Assembly (NCBI GenBank): GCA_021780015.1
Contig: JAJXZN010000216.1
Coordinates: forward strand, 1-6,956
From: Pseudomonadota bacterium
GTDB taxonomy: Bacteria; Pseudomonadota; Alphaproteobacteria; Rhizobiales; Beijerinckiaceae
Direction of reading: 5' to 3'
DNA: 6,956 nucleotides
A program made the position numbers and the translations under genes. Below the pieces are notes generated by a model. That model had not been told where the DNA came from, made no database searches, and saw only the letters and a program-made list of their open reading frames with translations. Below are positions 1 to 6,772 of the stretch, piece after piece (position 1 is the stretch's first letter; every line of letters starts with the position of its first letter).

Positions 1-588
1 GGCCGGGCGCGGCGGCCGCGCGATCTTGCCGTGCTGATGGAGCTCGCTGCCTGGCGCGAGGCGGAGGCGCAAAGCCGCGACGTGCCGCGCGGCCGGGTGC
101 TCAAGGACGACGTGCTGATCGAGATCGCCACCGCCGCACCCAAAACCGCCGACGAGCTGGGCAATTTGCGCGCCTTTCCAAGGGGCATGGAGCGTTCGCG
201 CGCCGGATCGGACATTCTCGCCGCAATCCAGCGCGGGCTCGCCCGCGATCCCAAAGCGCTGCCGAAAATCGAGCGCGAGCGCCGCAACGGCAATGGCGCC
301 ACCGTCGAGCTTCTCAAGGTGCTGCTGCGCCAGGTGAGCGAGGCGCATGACGTCGCGGCAAACATGATCGCGACGGTCGAGGATTTGGAGACCCTCGCCG
401 CAAACCCGCGCGCCAAGATTCCGGCACTGAGCGGCTGGCGGCGCGCAATCTTCGGCGAAAAGGCGCTGGAACTCATCGACGGCCGTCTGGCCCTGACGCT
501 CGAAAAGGGAAAAGTGGTCACCCTCGAATGGCAGGACGCGCCGGAGGCCGAAACGCCGCCCGAAACAACGGCGCCGTCTCTCACCTAG
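1..588 (+). CDS. rnd: Ribonuclease D, C-terminal part (5' end outside window)
   Basis: RNase D is a DEDD-family 3'-5' exoribonuclease that trims the 3' ends of tRNA precursors and other small RNAs in the cytoplasm. The reading frame is open from base 1, and only the last 195 residues are present, ending at TAG 586-588. What is visible is the C-terminal RNA-binding half. A first HRDC-type domain (roughly window residues 8-78) carries the characteristic [12 protein letters not shown] stretch at residues 26-37. A second HRDC-type domain (about 95-175) includes [20 protein letters not shown]. After it comes a short acidic, proline-rich tail. The catalytic exonuclease domain must lie upstream, so activity cannot be judged. 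A GTG at 31 is internal, not a start, because the family match continues upstream of it. The gene converges on the minus-strand monooxygenase gene with five bases between the stops, and I see no clear intrinsic terminator there. The family call is firm; it rests on recalled family motifs. Confidence 0.9.
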   Translation, partial: GRARRPRDLAVLMELAAWREAEAQSRDVPRGRVLKDDVLIEIATAAPKTADELGNLRAFPRGMERSRAGSDILAAIQRGLARDPKALPKIERERRNGNGATVELLKVLLRQVSEAHDVAANMIATVEDLETLAANPRAKIPALSGWRRAIFGEKALELIDGRLALTLEKGKVVTLEWQDAPEAETPPETTAPSLT

Positions 589-593
589 CCTAT

Positions 594-935
594 TTATTCT
601 GCCGCCGGGGGCTTTGGATTGACGACCGTTTGAATCGCCTCGAAGCCTTCGAATTCCGGATGGCCGAGCGTCTTCGGCTTTTCGTTGCCGGCCTGGGCAT
701 GGGCGGCGCGGAATTGGTCGGATTTCGTCCAGGCTATGAAATTGGCTTGGCTCGCCCAGACCGTGTGCGACGCATAGAGGATGTAATCCTCGTGCTCCGG
801 CCCCTTCAGCAGGTGAAATTCGATGAAGCCTGGCACTTCGTCGAGCCGCGACGTCCGCGTCAACCAGACCTGTTCGAAAGCCTGCGCCTGATCCTTCAGA
901 ACCTTGAAACGGTTCATCGCGATAAAGAGCGGCAT
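594..935 (-). CDS. IsdG/HmoA-type heme-degrading monooxygenase (ABM domain)
   Basis: This is a 113-residue single-domain protein of the antibiotic biosynthesis monooxygenase (dimeric alpha/beta barrel) superfamily. It resembles the heme-degrading IsdG/HmoA group, which opens heme oxidatively and releases iron in the cytoplasm. Three residues match the IsdG catalytic Asn-Trp-His triad: N8 (in MNRF), W69 (in FIAWTKSD) and H79 (in FRAAH). The Trp-His distance of ten residues is the same as in IsdG, and Asn-Trp differs by one. The PGFIEFHLLKG stretch (35-45) is also typical. Two starts are possible. The ATG at 959 overlaps the ppx stop as TAATG and would add eight residues. I chose the ATG at 935 because GGAGG lies five bases upstream and MPLFIAMNRF matches the usual family N-terminus. 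The gene is last in the ppk-ppx operon. Not every ABM protein degrades heme, so the substrate is inferred. Confidence 0.82.
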   Translation of the reverse strand: MPLFIAMNRFKVLKDQAQAFEQVWLTRTSRLDEVPGFIEFHLLKGPEHEDYILYASHTVWASQANFIAWTKSDQFRAAHAQAGNEKPKTLGHPEFEGFEAIQTVVNPKPPAAE

Positions 936-940
936 CGGAT

Positions 941-945
941 CCTCC
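941..945 (-). promoter_or_regulatory. Ribosome binding site of the heme monooxygenase gene
   Basis: On the minus strand this reads GGAGG and is followed by ATCCG and then ATG at 935. It is a near-perfect Shine-Dalgarno at five-base spacing, lying between the ppx stop (959-961) and the chosen start. It favours the 113-residue form over the 121-residue form that would begin at the TAATG junction. Confidence 0.75.
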
Positions 946-958
946 ACGCCAGAACGCA

Positions 959-2527
959 TTAAGCCGTCTCGACGGCGCCGTTGCCCGCCTTGACCGCAAG
1001 GCCGATCTGGATCGCCGGTTCCCGGCCGATCAATTTGGCAAGCTGCTTCAACCGATTGCTCAACCGCTCGCTGCCGAGATCGGCAAGATCAGGCGGCAAG
1101 GTCAGCACCAACCGGCCCTTGGCCGCCGCGGCGAGCGGCGCGCGCGGCAGGACGTCGGCCATGCCGGCGGAAACGACATAGCCCACCCGCATCGCCCCGG
1201 CGAGCAGCCGCGCCCGATCGAGCAGCCGCGGCGAGACATGCACGCGGATCTGCGGGTTCACGTCGGCATCGAGACCGAGATAGCGGTAGGACATGGTAAG
1301 CGCGAGGAAGCAACGGCCGGGATGATCGATGCCGGTGAAAGCGCCGTTCACCACGATATTCAGGCTCTGCTCGCTGCGATAATCGGGATGGGCCCGCCAA
1401 TTGACATCGGCGAGCAGACAGGCCGCATGGCGAAGCCTTTTATCTTCGAGACTCTCCTCGAGCCGCAGCGAATCCATGAAGCGGTCGGTCCATTGCCGCA
1501 GGTCCTCGGCATGGCGCGGCGAACGCGAATAAGCGTCGTTGAACACTTGCGCGCCAAAGATCAACGGATCGAGCCGCTGCTCGGCGCTCGACAATTGCTC
1601 GTAAAGGAGACCCTCGCGGACCCCGGTCGCCGAAATCGTCACCTGTTTCGGCTGCGCCTTGCGGATGATCTCGTCGAGCACGATCGCGCCATAGGCGAGC
1701 AGCGGACGCCGCGCCGGCGTCACGGCTTCAACCGAGATCAGCGCTTCGGCGTTGACGCGTTCGACGAGACCGGCGAAATCCGAGGCTTCGCGCGCCGGAA
1801 TATTGTAGCCGTGCATGATGCTGAGCAGATAATTGCGCTGGCGCATGTGCAGCTTGGCGAGCGCGCGCCAGGTGCCGCCGACGGCATAAAGCGTGCGGCC
1901 GCGCAATTTGGCGAGAAGCTTGGCATCTTCAAGCGATTCCTGCGCGATGCGCATCGCATTGCGCAGCGATTGATTGGATGCGTCCATCAGCGACAGGCCG
2001 CCGAGCGGCAGCGTGATGCCCTTGCCGACTTTCGCACCCTTGATATCGATGAGTTCGAGAGAACCGCCGCCGAGATCGGCGACGACCCCGTCCGGCTCAT
2101 GGAAGCCGGCGATGACACCGAGCGCCGAGAGTTCCGCCTCGCGCCGGCCGGAAAGCAGGCTCACCGGCGCCCCGATCGCCGCGCTCGCCTCGGCAACGAA
2201 GGCGGGGCCGTTGCTCGCGTCACGCGCGGCAGCGGTCGCGAACGCATAGACCTGCTGCACGTTCATGATCTTGATCAGCGCCCGATAGCGCCTGAGCGCG
2301 GCCAGCGCCTTCGCGACGCTTGCCTCCGCCAGTTCGCCGGTCTTGGCGACGCCGTGGCCCAGGGCACACAGCGCCTTTTCGTTGAAGATCGGCGTCGGCG
2401 CCCGCGTCAGCCCATCGTAGCCGACGAGGCGCACCGAATTCGAACCGATGTCGACGACCGCGACGGGACCCTTGACCTCTGGGCGCATTGGCGTCGCCGT
2501 GAACAATTTAGGCATCAAGAGATTCAC
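959..2527 (-). CDS. ppx: Exopolyphosphatase, Ppx/GppA family
   Basis: Ppx releases orthophosphate from the ends of polyphosphate; members of the same family hydrolyse pppGpp (GppA). The 522-residue length fits the long two-part form (E. coli Ppx is about 513). The N-terminal actin-like ATPase fold shows the phosphate-1 loop [10 protein letters not shown] (22-31), [12 protein letters not shown] (126-137) in the region that carries the catalytic Glu in the family, the phosphate-2 loop [11 protein letters not shown] (149-159), [13 protein letters not shown] (215-227) and [10 protein letters not shown] (301-310). From about residue 320 on, a helical HD-like C-terminal part contains [18 protein letters not shown] (367-384). 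The start is GTG at 2527, which overlaps the ppk stop as GTGA and has GGAGGG just upstream. ATGs at 2515 and 2488 are alternatives without that signal. Translational coupling to ppk is expected. Exopolyphosphatase is preferred over GppA because of the ppk partner, but the family split cannot be settled from motifs alone. Confidence 0.94.
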   Translation of the reverse strand: MNLLMPKLFTATPMRPEVKGPVAVVDIGSNSVRLVGYDGLTRAPTPIFNEKALCALGHGVAKTGELAEASVAKALAALRRYRALIKIMNVQQVYAFATAAARDASNGPAFVAEASAAIGAPVSLLSGRREAELSALGVIAGFHEPDGVVADLGGGSLELIDIKGAKVGKGITLPLGGLSLMDASNQSLRNAMRIAQESLEDAKLLAKLRGRTLYAVGGTWRALAKLHMRQRNYLLSIMHGYNIPAREASDFAGLVERVNAEALISVEAVTPARRPLLAYGAIVLDEIIRKAQPKQVTISATGVREGLLYEQLSSAEQRLDPLIFGAQVFNDAYSRSPRHAEDLRQWTDRFMDSLRLEESLEDKRLRHAACLLADVNWRAHPDYRSEQSLNIVVNGAFTGIDHPGRCFLALTMSYRYLGLDADVNPQIRVHVSPRLLDRARLLAGAMRVGYVVSAGMADVLPRAPLAAAAKGRLVLTLPPDLADLGSERLSNRLKQLAKLIGREPAIQIGLAVKAGNGAVETA

Positions 2528-4800
2528 CGGCCCTCCAACCGTTTCAGCAGCGTCTTCGGCGCCGATTCCTCCAGAGACTTGCCGCGCCCCGAAAGGCTCG
2601 GATTGGTCATGAAATAGGAATGGGCGTTGAACGGCTCCTCCTTGCCGGCATTGATTCGCGTACTCGATCCGTCCGGCAGCACTCGGTAGCTTTGTTGATT
2701 ATCGATGAGATTGGCGATCATGATCTGATCGAGAACCTGGCTGTGACAGGTGGGATTGGTGATCGGCACCAACGCCTCGACGCGGCGATCGAGATTGCGC
2801 GGCATGAGATCGGCCGAAGAAATATAGACCGCGGCCTTGGCATGCGGGAGGCCATGGCCGCTGCCGAACGCATAGACGCGCGCATGTTCGAGAAAGCGGC
2901 CGATGATCGACTTCACGCGAATATTCTCGGATAGGCCGGGCACGCCCGGCCGGAGACAGCAAATGCCGCGCACCACGAGATCGATCTGCACGCCGGCCTT
3001 GCTCGCGGCATAGAGCGCGTCAATCACTTCGGGATCGACGAGCGCATTGCACTTGGCCCAGATCGCCGCCGGCTTACCGGCGCGAGCCAGTTCCGCCTCT
3101 TTGGCGATATGATCGAGCAGCCGCTTCTTCAGATTGATCGGCGAGATCGACATGCGTTCCAATTGCGCCGGCTCGGCATAGCCGGTGATGTAATTGAAGA
3201 TGCGCGACACGTCGCTGGCGATCGCCGGATCCGCGGTGAAAAAGGAAATGTCGGTATAAATCTTCGCCGTGACCGGATGATAATTGCCGGTGCCGAGGTG
3301 GCAGTAAGTGACGAGCGATGCGCCCTCGCGCCGCACGACCATGGAGAGCTTGGCGTGCGTCTTGAGCGCGATGAAACCGAAGACCACTTGCGCGCCGGCG
3401 CGTTCAAGGTCGAGTGCCCAGCGGATATTTGCTTCTTCGTCGAAACGCGCCTTCAATTCGACGAGCGCGGTGACGGACTTGCCCGCCTCGGCCGCCTCGA
3501 TGAGCGCACGCACGATAGGGCTGTCGGCCGAGGTGCGGTAAAGCGTCTGCTTGATCGCGACGACCGAAGGATCCGCCGCCGCCTGTTTCAGAAACTGCAC
3601 GACGACGTCGAAGGACTCATAAGGGTGATGGACGACGAGGTCCTTCTGTTTGATCGCCTGGAAGCAATCGCCGCCGTTCTCTCTGACCCGTTCCGGAAAT
3701 CGCGGATTGTAAGGCTTGAACTTCAGATCGGGCCGATCGACGTTGATCAGCACCGAAAGATCGTTCTGCGCCAGCATGCCGTCGAGGACGAAAATCTCGT
3801 CGATCGCGACATCGAGCTCTTCGGCGACGAAATTGCGCAATTGCTCCGGCATATGCGAATCGACTTCGAGCCGGATGACCGAGCCGCGGCGGCGGCGCTT
3901 CAACGCCGTCTGGAAGAGAAGCACCAGATCTTCGGCCTCTTCCTCGACCTCGATGTCGCTGTCGCGGATGACGCGGAACACGCCCGAGCCGCGCACCAGA
4001 TAGCCGGGGAACAGCGATTGCGTGAACATGCCGACGAGCGTCTCGATCGCAATGAAACGCTGGTTCGAGCCGGCGGGCGGCAGTTGAACGAAGCGGTCGG
4101 TCTTTCCCGGCAGGCGGATGAGCGCTTTCAGGTGCCGGCTCTCGCGCGGCTCGACGAGTTCGAGCGCGATGGTGAAGCCGAGATTGGGGATGAACGGAAA
4201 CGGATGCGCCGGATCGACGGCGAGCGGCGTCAGCAGCGGAAACACATGCTGCAGGAAATATTGCTCGAGCCAGACGATATCCGCCGGATCGAGTTCCTGC
4301 GCATCGAGGAGCATCACGGCATTGGCCTTCAATTCCCGGCGCAATTCGCCCCAGCGGCGCTGCTGCTCGGCCGCCAGCAGGCCGACGCGCTCGCGGATTT
4401 TCACCAATTGCTCGGCGGGGGTCAGGCCGTCTTCCGACGGCGTCGAGACGCCGGCGCGCACTTGGCCGCGCAGGCCGGCGACGCGGACCATGAAAAATTC
4501 GTCGAGATTGTTGGCCGAGATCGACAGGAAGCGGAGTTGCTCGAGCAGCGGATGATTGCGATTCGACGCCTCCTGCAAGACGCGGCGGTTGAACTCGAGC
4601 CAGGAGAGTTCGCGGTTGATGAACCGTTCCGGCGAATTGACGAGTTCGGGATGCGAGCCGGTGACTCTGGCGAGATCATCCATAATCGGAATTGAGGCGG
4701 CGGGGGAAGATTCGCCCGCCAGCGCCGGATCGACGGGCGGCGGAACCTCCACAGGAGCTTCGGTTTCGGCAGCTTTCAGTTCATCGCCATTGGACTGCAC
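2524..4800 (-). CDS. ppk: Polyphosphate kinase 1
   Basis: PPK1 reversibly polymerises the terminal phosphate of ATP into inorganic polyphosphate. The N-terminal domain opens with [20 protein letters not shown] (56-75). It is followed by the head domain and two phospholipase-D-like C-terminal domains. The catalytic set is intact: R422 (TLYR), R452 ([12 protein letters not shown]), the autophosphorylated histidine H482 (LKTHAKL) and the second active-site histidine H639 ([11 protein letters not shown]). From my recollection of E. coli Ppk (R375, R405, H435, H592), the spacings of 30, 30 and 157 residues are identical. At 758 residues it is longer than the roughly 690-720 usual for the family, owing to an N-terminal extension of about 55 residues rich in Glu, Pro and Ala that precedes the conserved core. 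The start is GTG at 4800 with AAGGAG six bases upstream; an ATG at codon 40 is the alternative. It is first in the operon with ppx and the monooxygenase gene. Confidence 0.97.
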   Translation of the reverse strand: MQSNGDELKAAETEAPVEVPPPVDPALAGESSPAASIPIMDDLARVTGSHPELVNSPERFINRELSWLEFNRRVLQEASNRNHPLLEQLRFLSISANNLDEFFMVRVAGLRGQVRAGVSTPSEDGLTPAEQLVKIRERVGLLAAEQQRRWGELRRELKANAVMLLDAQELDPADIVWLEQYFLQHVFPLLTPLAVDPAHPFPFIPNLGFTIALELVEPRESRHLKALIRLPGKTDRFVQLPPAGSNQRFIAIETLVGMFTQSLFPGYLVRGSGVFRVIRDSDIEVEEEAEDLVLLFQTALKRRRRGSVIRLEVDSHMPEQLRNFVAEELDVAIDEIFVLDGMLAQNDLSVLINVDRPDLKFKPYNPRFPERVRENGGDCFQAIKQKDLVVHHPYESFDVVVQFLKQAAADPSVVAIKQTLYRTSADSPIVRALIEAAEAGKSVTALVELKARFDEEANIRWALDLERAGAQVVFGFIALKTHAKLSMVVRREGASLVTYCHLGTGNYHPVTAKIYTDISFFTADPAIASDVSRIFNYITGYAEPAQLERMSISPINLKKRLLDHIAKEAELARAGKPAAIWAKCNALVDPEVIDALYAASKAGVQIDLVVRGICCLRPGVPGLSENIRVKSIIGRFLEHARVYAFGSGHGLPHAKAAVYISSADLMPRNLDRRVEALVPITNPTCHSQVLDQIMIANLIDNQQSYRVLPDGSSTRINAGKEEPFNAHSYFMTNPSLSGRGKSLEESAPKTLLKRLEGR
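2531..2536 (-). promoter_or_regulatory. Ribosome binding site of ppx, inside the ppk 3' end
   Basis: On the minus strand GGAGGG lies within the last codons of ppk and is followed by CCG and then GTG at 2527. It decides for the GTG start, with the GTGA stop/start overlap, over the in-frame downstream ATGs. Confidence 0.75.
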
Positions 4801-4806
4801 GGTACT

Positions 4807-4812
4807 CTCCTT
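4807..4812 (-). promoter_or_regulatory. Ribosome binding site of ppk
   Basis: AAGGAG on the minus strand stands six bases before the GTG at 4800. It supports a non-ATG start and therefore the presence of the N-terminal extension in the mature reading frame. Confidence 0.7.
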
Positions 4813-4842
4813 CGCTTCGCCCGGCGACGCTGCCTCCCGCGG

Positions 4843-4860
4843 ATGACGATACCATGACTT
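4843..4860 (-). promoter_or_regulatory. Possible Pho-box-like direct repeat upstream of ppk
   Basis: The minus strand reads AAGTCATGGTATCGTCAT, that is two GTCAT units exactly 11 bases apart. PhoB boxes are known to be 7-base repeats near CTGTCAT with four-base spacers, giving the same 11-base period. Each half here matches five of seven positions. The box ends about 42 bases before the ppk start. No AT-rich -10 element follows at the expected distance, and the site would fall inside the leader if the upstream promoter candidate is real. I treat it as a weak candidate. Confidence 0.25.
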
Positions 4861-4863
4861 CGA

Positions 4864-4902
4864 CCCGGCTTCGACGTGCCGGGCAAAAGGTTCACACCTT
4901 TT
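4864..4902 (-). promoter_or_regulatory. Two back-to-back hairpins in the ppk leader
   Basis: Read on the minus strand, AAAAGGT-GTGA-ACCTTTT (4902 to 4885) forms a perfect 7-pair stem capped by a GNRA-type tetraloop. After a single base comes CCCGGC, eight loop bases, then GCCGGG (4883 to 4864), a 6-pair GC stem. No T-run follows either, so neither looks like a rho-independent terminator in the ppk direction. They lie 64 to 102 bases before the ppk start, in what would be its leader. Function is unknown; RNA stability or control of ppk translation is possible. Confidence 0.45.
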
Positions 4903-4920
4903 CGATGCCGCCTAAAACTT

Positions 4921-4950
4921 TATAAGTTAAAGATGTTTCGGCGCGCTCAA
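4921..4950 (-). promoter_or_regulatory. Candidate promoter for the ppk operon
   Basis: On the minus strand TTGAGC (4950-4945) is followed after 18 bases by CTTATA (4926-4921), in the only strongly AT-rich patch of this intergenic region. The -10 overlaps a perfect inverted repeat, AACTT-ATA-AAGTT (4928-4916), which could be an operator. A start near 4914 would give a leader of about 114 bases that includes the two hairpins. The element scores are mediocre (four of six at -35), so this is a guess from composition and position. Confidence 0.35.
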
Positions 4951-4985
4951 GCGTTGCCGCAGGCGCAGGCGCCGCATGGCAACGC
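4951..4985 (-). terminator. Inverted repeat after the 73-residue ORF, possible weak terminator
   Basis: GCGTTGCC (minus strand, 4985-4978) and GGCAACGC (4958-4951) form an 8-pair stem around a 19-base GC-rich loop, starting 13 bases past the stop of the small ORF. The following bases are TTGAG, not a T-run, so it is not a classical intrinsic terminator. It may act in mRNA 3' end protection or partial termination before the ppk promoter, whose putative -35 begins at the next base. Confidence 0.3.
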
Positions 4986-4998
4986 CGCTGCGCCCGAA

Positions 4999-5220
4999 TC
5001 ATTCGTCGCCGTGCGCGCGCTCGTCGATCGTGATCGTATTGATATGCGAGAAATCGACGGAAACCGGCTGCTTCTCCCGCGCGGCGGCAAGCTGGAACGT
5101 CTTGATGACGTGTTCAAGCCGGCGGAACGTCTCCTTGTAAGCCTCGCTCTGCTCCGAAATCCCCAAAGGGGCGAGGCAAAACTCGATGATCTCGCGCGGC
5201 CGGTTCAGCTTGGTCGTCAT
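4999..5220 (-). CDS. Small protein of unknown function (73 residues)
   Basis: I do not recognise this protein. It is a soluble, mixed-charge 73-mer starting MTTKLNRPREIIEF and ending in an acidic tail. The middle (about residues 9-50) looks helical, with a short beta-like stretch PVSVDFSHINTITIDE near 52-67. It has one cysteine (C15), no signal peptide and no membrane segment. The start at 5220 is chosen because AGGAG lies six bases upstream. The frame is open further upstream, but that stretch is the 3' end of the nitroreductase gene in another frame and has an arginine-rich composition typical of a shadow frame. The gene follows the nitroreductase stop by 16 bases, so the two are probably co-transcribed. 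It could be a partner of the flavoprotein, but nothing in the sequence shows this. Confidence 0.75.
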   Translation of the reverse strand: MTTKLNRPREIIEFCLAPLGISEQSEAYKETFRRLEHVIKTFQLAAAREKQPVSVDFSHINTITIDERAHGDE

Positions 5221-5236
5221 GGCAATCTCCTCATCC

Positions 5237-5848
5237 CTAGGCGGGGAAGCCGCCCTGAAAGGTAAATTCGCTCTGCGGATTGCGTCCGTTCGGCATCTCG
5301 CGCGCCCGCATGCTCTCCGGCAGAAGACTCGGGTCTCCCTTGCGGCCGACCGCAATCGCCGCCTCGGGACGATAATCCTCCGGCATGTTCAGCGCCGGTA
5401 CGCTACCCTCGACATCGAAACCGCCCATGGCATGCGTCGCCCAGCCGCGCCGATGCGCTTCGAGCGCAAACAAAGCCCAGGCCGCACCGGTGTCGAAAGA
5501 ATGCGTCCGCGTCGGCACCGGCTTTTCGCCGCCGGGCAGAACCGACTTGGTCTTCGAGGCGATGATCACGAGTGCGCCGGCATTCTTTGCCCAAATCCGA
5601 TTGAACTCGCTGAGCAGCCCCAAAAACGTGTCGAACGCCGGCGTGCCGCGCAGTGCATAAAAGAACCGCCACGGTTGCAGATTGAATGAGGACGGCGCCC
5701 AGCGCGCCGCTTCGAACAGGCTGCGCAATTCCGACTCGGGAATCGTTTCGCCGGTGAAGGCGCGCGGCGACCAGCGGCCGGTAAACTGCGGATCGATCGG
5801 ATAATCGGCAACGCGCGGATTGGTTTCGTTCACGTCTTCCTCGTTCAT
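5237..5848 (-). CDS. Nitroreductase-family FMN oxidoreductase
   Basis: This is a 203-residue protein of the nitroreductase superfamily: FMN-dependent, usually dimeric cytoplasmic enzymes that reduce nitro compounds, quinones or other acceptors with NAD(P)H. Visible FMN-site elements are RWSPRAF (25-31), where the family's Arg-x-Ser-x-Arg binds the flavin phosphate, and APSSFNLQPWRF (51-62). Near the C-terminus AIAVGRKGD (164-172) corresponds to the conserved glycine/arginine element. The length is normal and the frame intact. The substrate cannot be predicted. The ATG at 5848 has only a weak Shine-Dalgarno (GAG or GGA close by), and no better start is seen. The 93 bases between it and the yidD stop hold no convincing hairpin or promoter, so it may be read from its own weak promoter or from yidD transcripts. 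It is followed by the 73-residue ORF. Confidence 0.9.
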   Translation of the reverse strand: MNEEDVNETNPRVADYPIDPQFTGRWSPRAFTGETIPESELRSLFEAARWAPSSFNLQPWRFFYALRGTPAFDTFLGLLSEFNRIWAKNAGALVIIASKTKSVLPGGEKPVPTRTHSFDTGAAWALFALEAHRRGWATHAMGGFDVEGSVPALNMPEDYRPEAAIAVGRKGDPSLLPESMRAREMPNGRNPQSEFTFQGGFPA

Positions 5849-5941
5849 TCCAGCTCGTTCGGCATCGCATCGCCTTAAACACGGCCGCCTTTTAGAGGAT
5901 TTGCCGCACCGGCGACAGCGATTTGCATCGTTGGCGTCCGC

Positions 5942-6289
5942 TCAGCTCGGGTCGGAGCGCGGCGCGCCTGGCTCGCAGCGCAGCGGCGTGCGCCGGCGCG
6001 TCAAAACGCCGACAAGCTTCTGCCGCAACGGCACGATCTTGTCCGGCACCGGATCATAGCCAAAAGTCCCCCAAGGGTGGCAGCGGCAGAGCCGTGCCGC
6101 GCCGAGCCAGCCGCCCGCCCAAAGGCCATGGCGCTGGATCGCCTCGTCCGTATAGGCCGAGCAGCTCGGCTCATGCCGGCAATGTCGGCCGATAAAGGCC
6201 GAAAGGCTGAGCTGATAGGCGCGAATGAGGAGATGGGCGGCGCGGCGCGGCGCCAGGCGTAAGATGTCAAGGCGCGATTTAAGCGGCAT
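5942..6289 (-). CDS. yidD: YidD, membrane protein insertion efficiency factor
   Basis: YidD is a small inner-membrane-associated protein that helps the YidC/Sec machinery insert membrane proteins. This 115-residue form has the family signature: AYQLSLSAFIGRHCRHEPSC (24-43), DEAIQRHGLWAGGWLG (48-63) and RLCRCHPWGTFGYDPVP (66-82), with cysteines C37, C43, C68 and C70. The N-terminal basic, amphipathic stretch (about 1-34) is the usual membrane-binding helix. The C-terminal 30 residues are a variable tail rich in Arg and Pro. The start is ATG at 6289, preceded by AAAAGG at nine-base spacing. It overlaps the end of the NifU-like gene by 11 bases, implying coupled translation. An ATG at 6331 in the same frame would lie deeper in the upstream gene and is less likely. 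In many bacteria yidD sits between rnpA and yidC; here it is with a scaffold-like gene instead. Confidence 0.95.
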   Translation of the reverse strand: MPLKSRLDILRLAPRRAAHLLIRAYQLSLSAFIGRHCRHEPSCSAYTDEAIQRHGLWAGGWLGAARLCRCHPWGTFGYDPVPDKIVPLRQKLVGVLTRRRTPLRCEPGAPRSDPS

Positions 6290-6731
6290 TGGGCGAGGCC
6301 TTTTGCCGCGCTTCGATCTGCTCGGCCGCATCGACCGTCGCCTCGAAGGTCAAGAGCGTCGAGGCGTGCCGCGCCTTGTAGTCGCGCACCGGCTCCAGAA
6401 TCGCGAGCTCCGCCCATTTGCCGTCCGGCGGCGGCCCGTTCTCTTTGAGCATGGCGCGGACGGCATCGCGCAATTGGCGCAGCTCCGGCGTCGTCGCGCC
6501 GATGACATGCCGCGCCATGATCGAAGAGGAGGCCTGGCCGAGTGCGCAGGCTTTGACATCATGAGCGAAATCCGTGACCCGGCCATCCGCCATTTTGAGA
6601 TCGACGATAACCGTGGAACCGCAAAGCTTCGAATGGGCGCGGGCGGTCGCATCGGGCGCAGCGAGCCGGCCCTGGCGCGGAATATTGGCCGCCAGCTCCA
6701 AAATCTTTGCGTTATAGACGTCGTTCAACAT
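6279..6731 (-). CDS. NifU/IscU-like iron-sulfur scaffold homologue, degenerate ligand set
   Basis: This is a 150-residue protein of the NifU N-terminal/IscU family, whose classical members hold a nascent Fe-S cluster on three cysteines. It opens with MLNDVYNAKILELAANIPR, typical of this family. The first ligand site is present as SKLCGSTV (C37) and the second as KACALGQASSSIMA (C62). The third, HC in E. coli IscU (H105-C106), is RHAST here: H122 is kept and the cysteine is replaced by A123. The aspartate that follows the first cysteine in IscU (CGD, D39) is Ser39. Aligned positions are by eye. The protein may therefore bind a cluster differently or serve another role. As far as I recall, related rhizobial proteins share the RHAST form, so it is probably a subfamily trait, not damage. 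The ATG at 6731 has a weak Shine-Dalgarno. It is first in a two-gene unit with yidD and divergent from the probable folE. Confidence 0.88.
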   Translation of the reverse strand: MLNDVYNAKILELAANIPRQGRLAAPDATARAHSKLCGSTVIVDLKMADGRVTDFAHDVKACALGQASSSIMARHVIGATTPELRQLRDAVRAMLKENGPPPDGKWAELAILEPVRDYKARHASTLLTFEATVDAAEQIEARQKASPNAA

Positions 6732-6772
6732 GGATCTTTCGCGGTCCCGGCCAGATGACGGGCCCTTCCAAA

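Noticed and set aside
528..962. 144-codon plus-strand frame across the rnd end and the monooxygenase gene
   Set aside because: It overlaps two well-supported genes in other frames or strands and resembles no family.
1238..2617. 459-codon open frame on the plus strand opposite ppx
   Set aside because: It is antisense to a gene with full family motifs, has no recognisable domain and has the charged, arginine-rich composition typical of a GC-driven shadow frame.
3109..4695. 528-codon open frame on the plus strand opposite ppk
   Set aside because: It is exactly antisense to the intact ppk, rich in Arg, Asp and Glu with no motif; the long openness follows from high GC at third codon positions.
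4864..4902. Rho-independent terminator for the nitroreductase unit
   Set aside because: The stems are good, but no T-run follows in either direction; a leader structure of ppk fits better.
5221..5355. Upstream in-frame extension of the 73-residue ORF to 118 codons
   Set aside because: The extra part is arginine-rich, lies inside the nitroreductase gene in another frame and lacks the good Shine-Dalgarno seen at 5227-5231.
5849..5941. Promoter or terminator between yidD and the nitroreductase gene
   Set aside because: I found only a 4-base dyad (CGAT/ATCG) and no convincing -35/-10 pair or hairpin.
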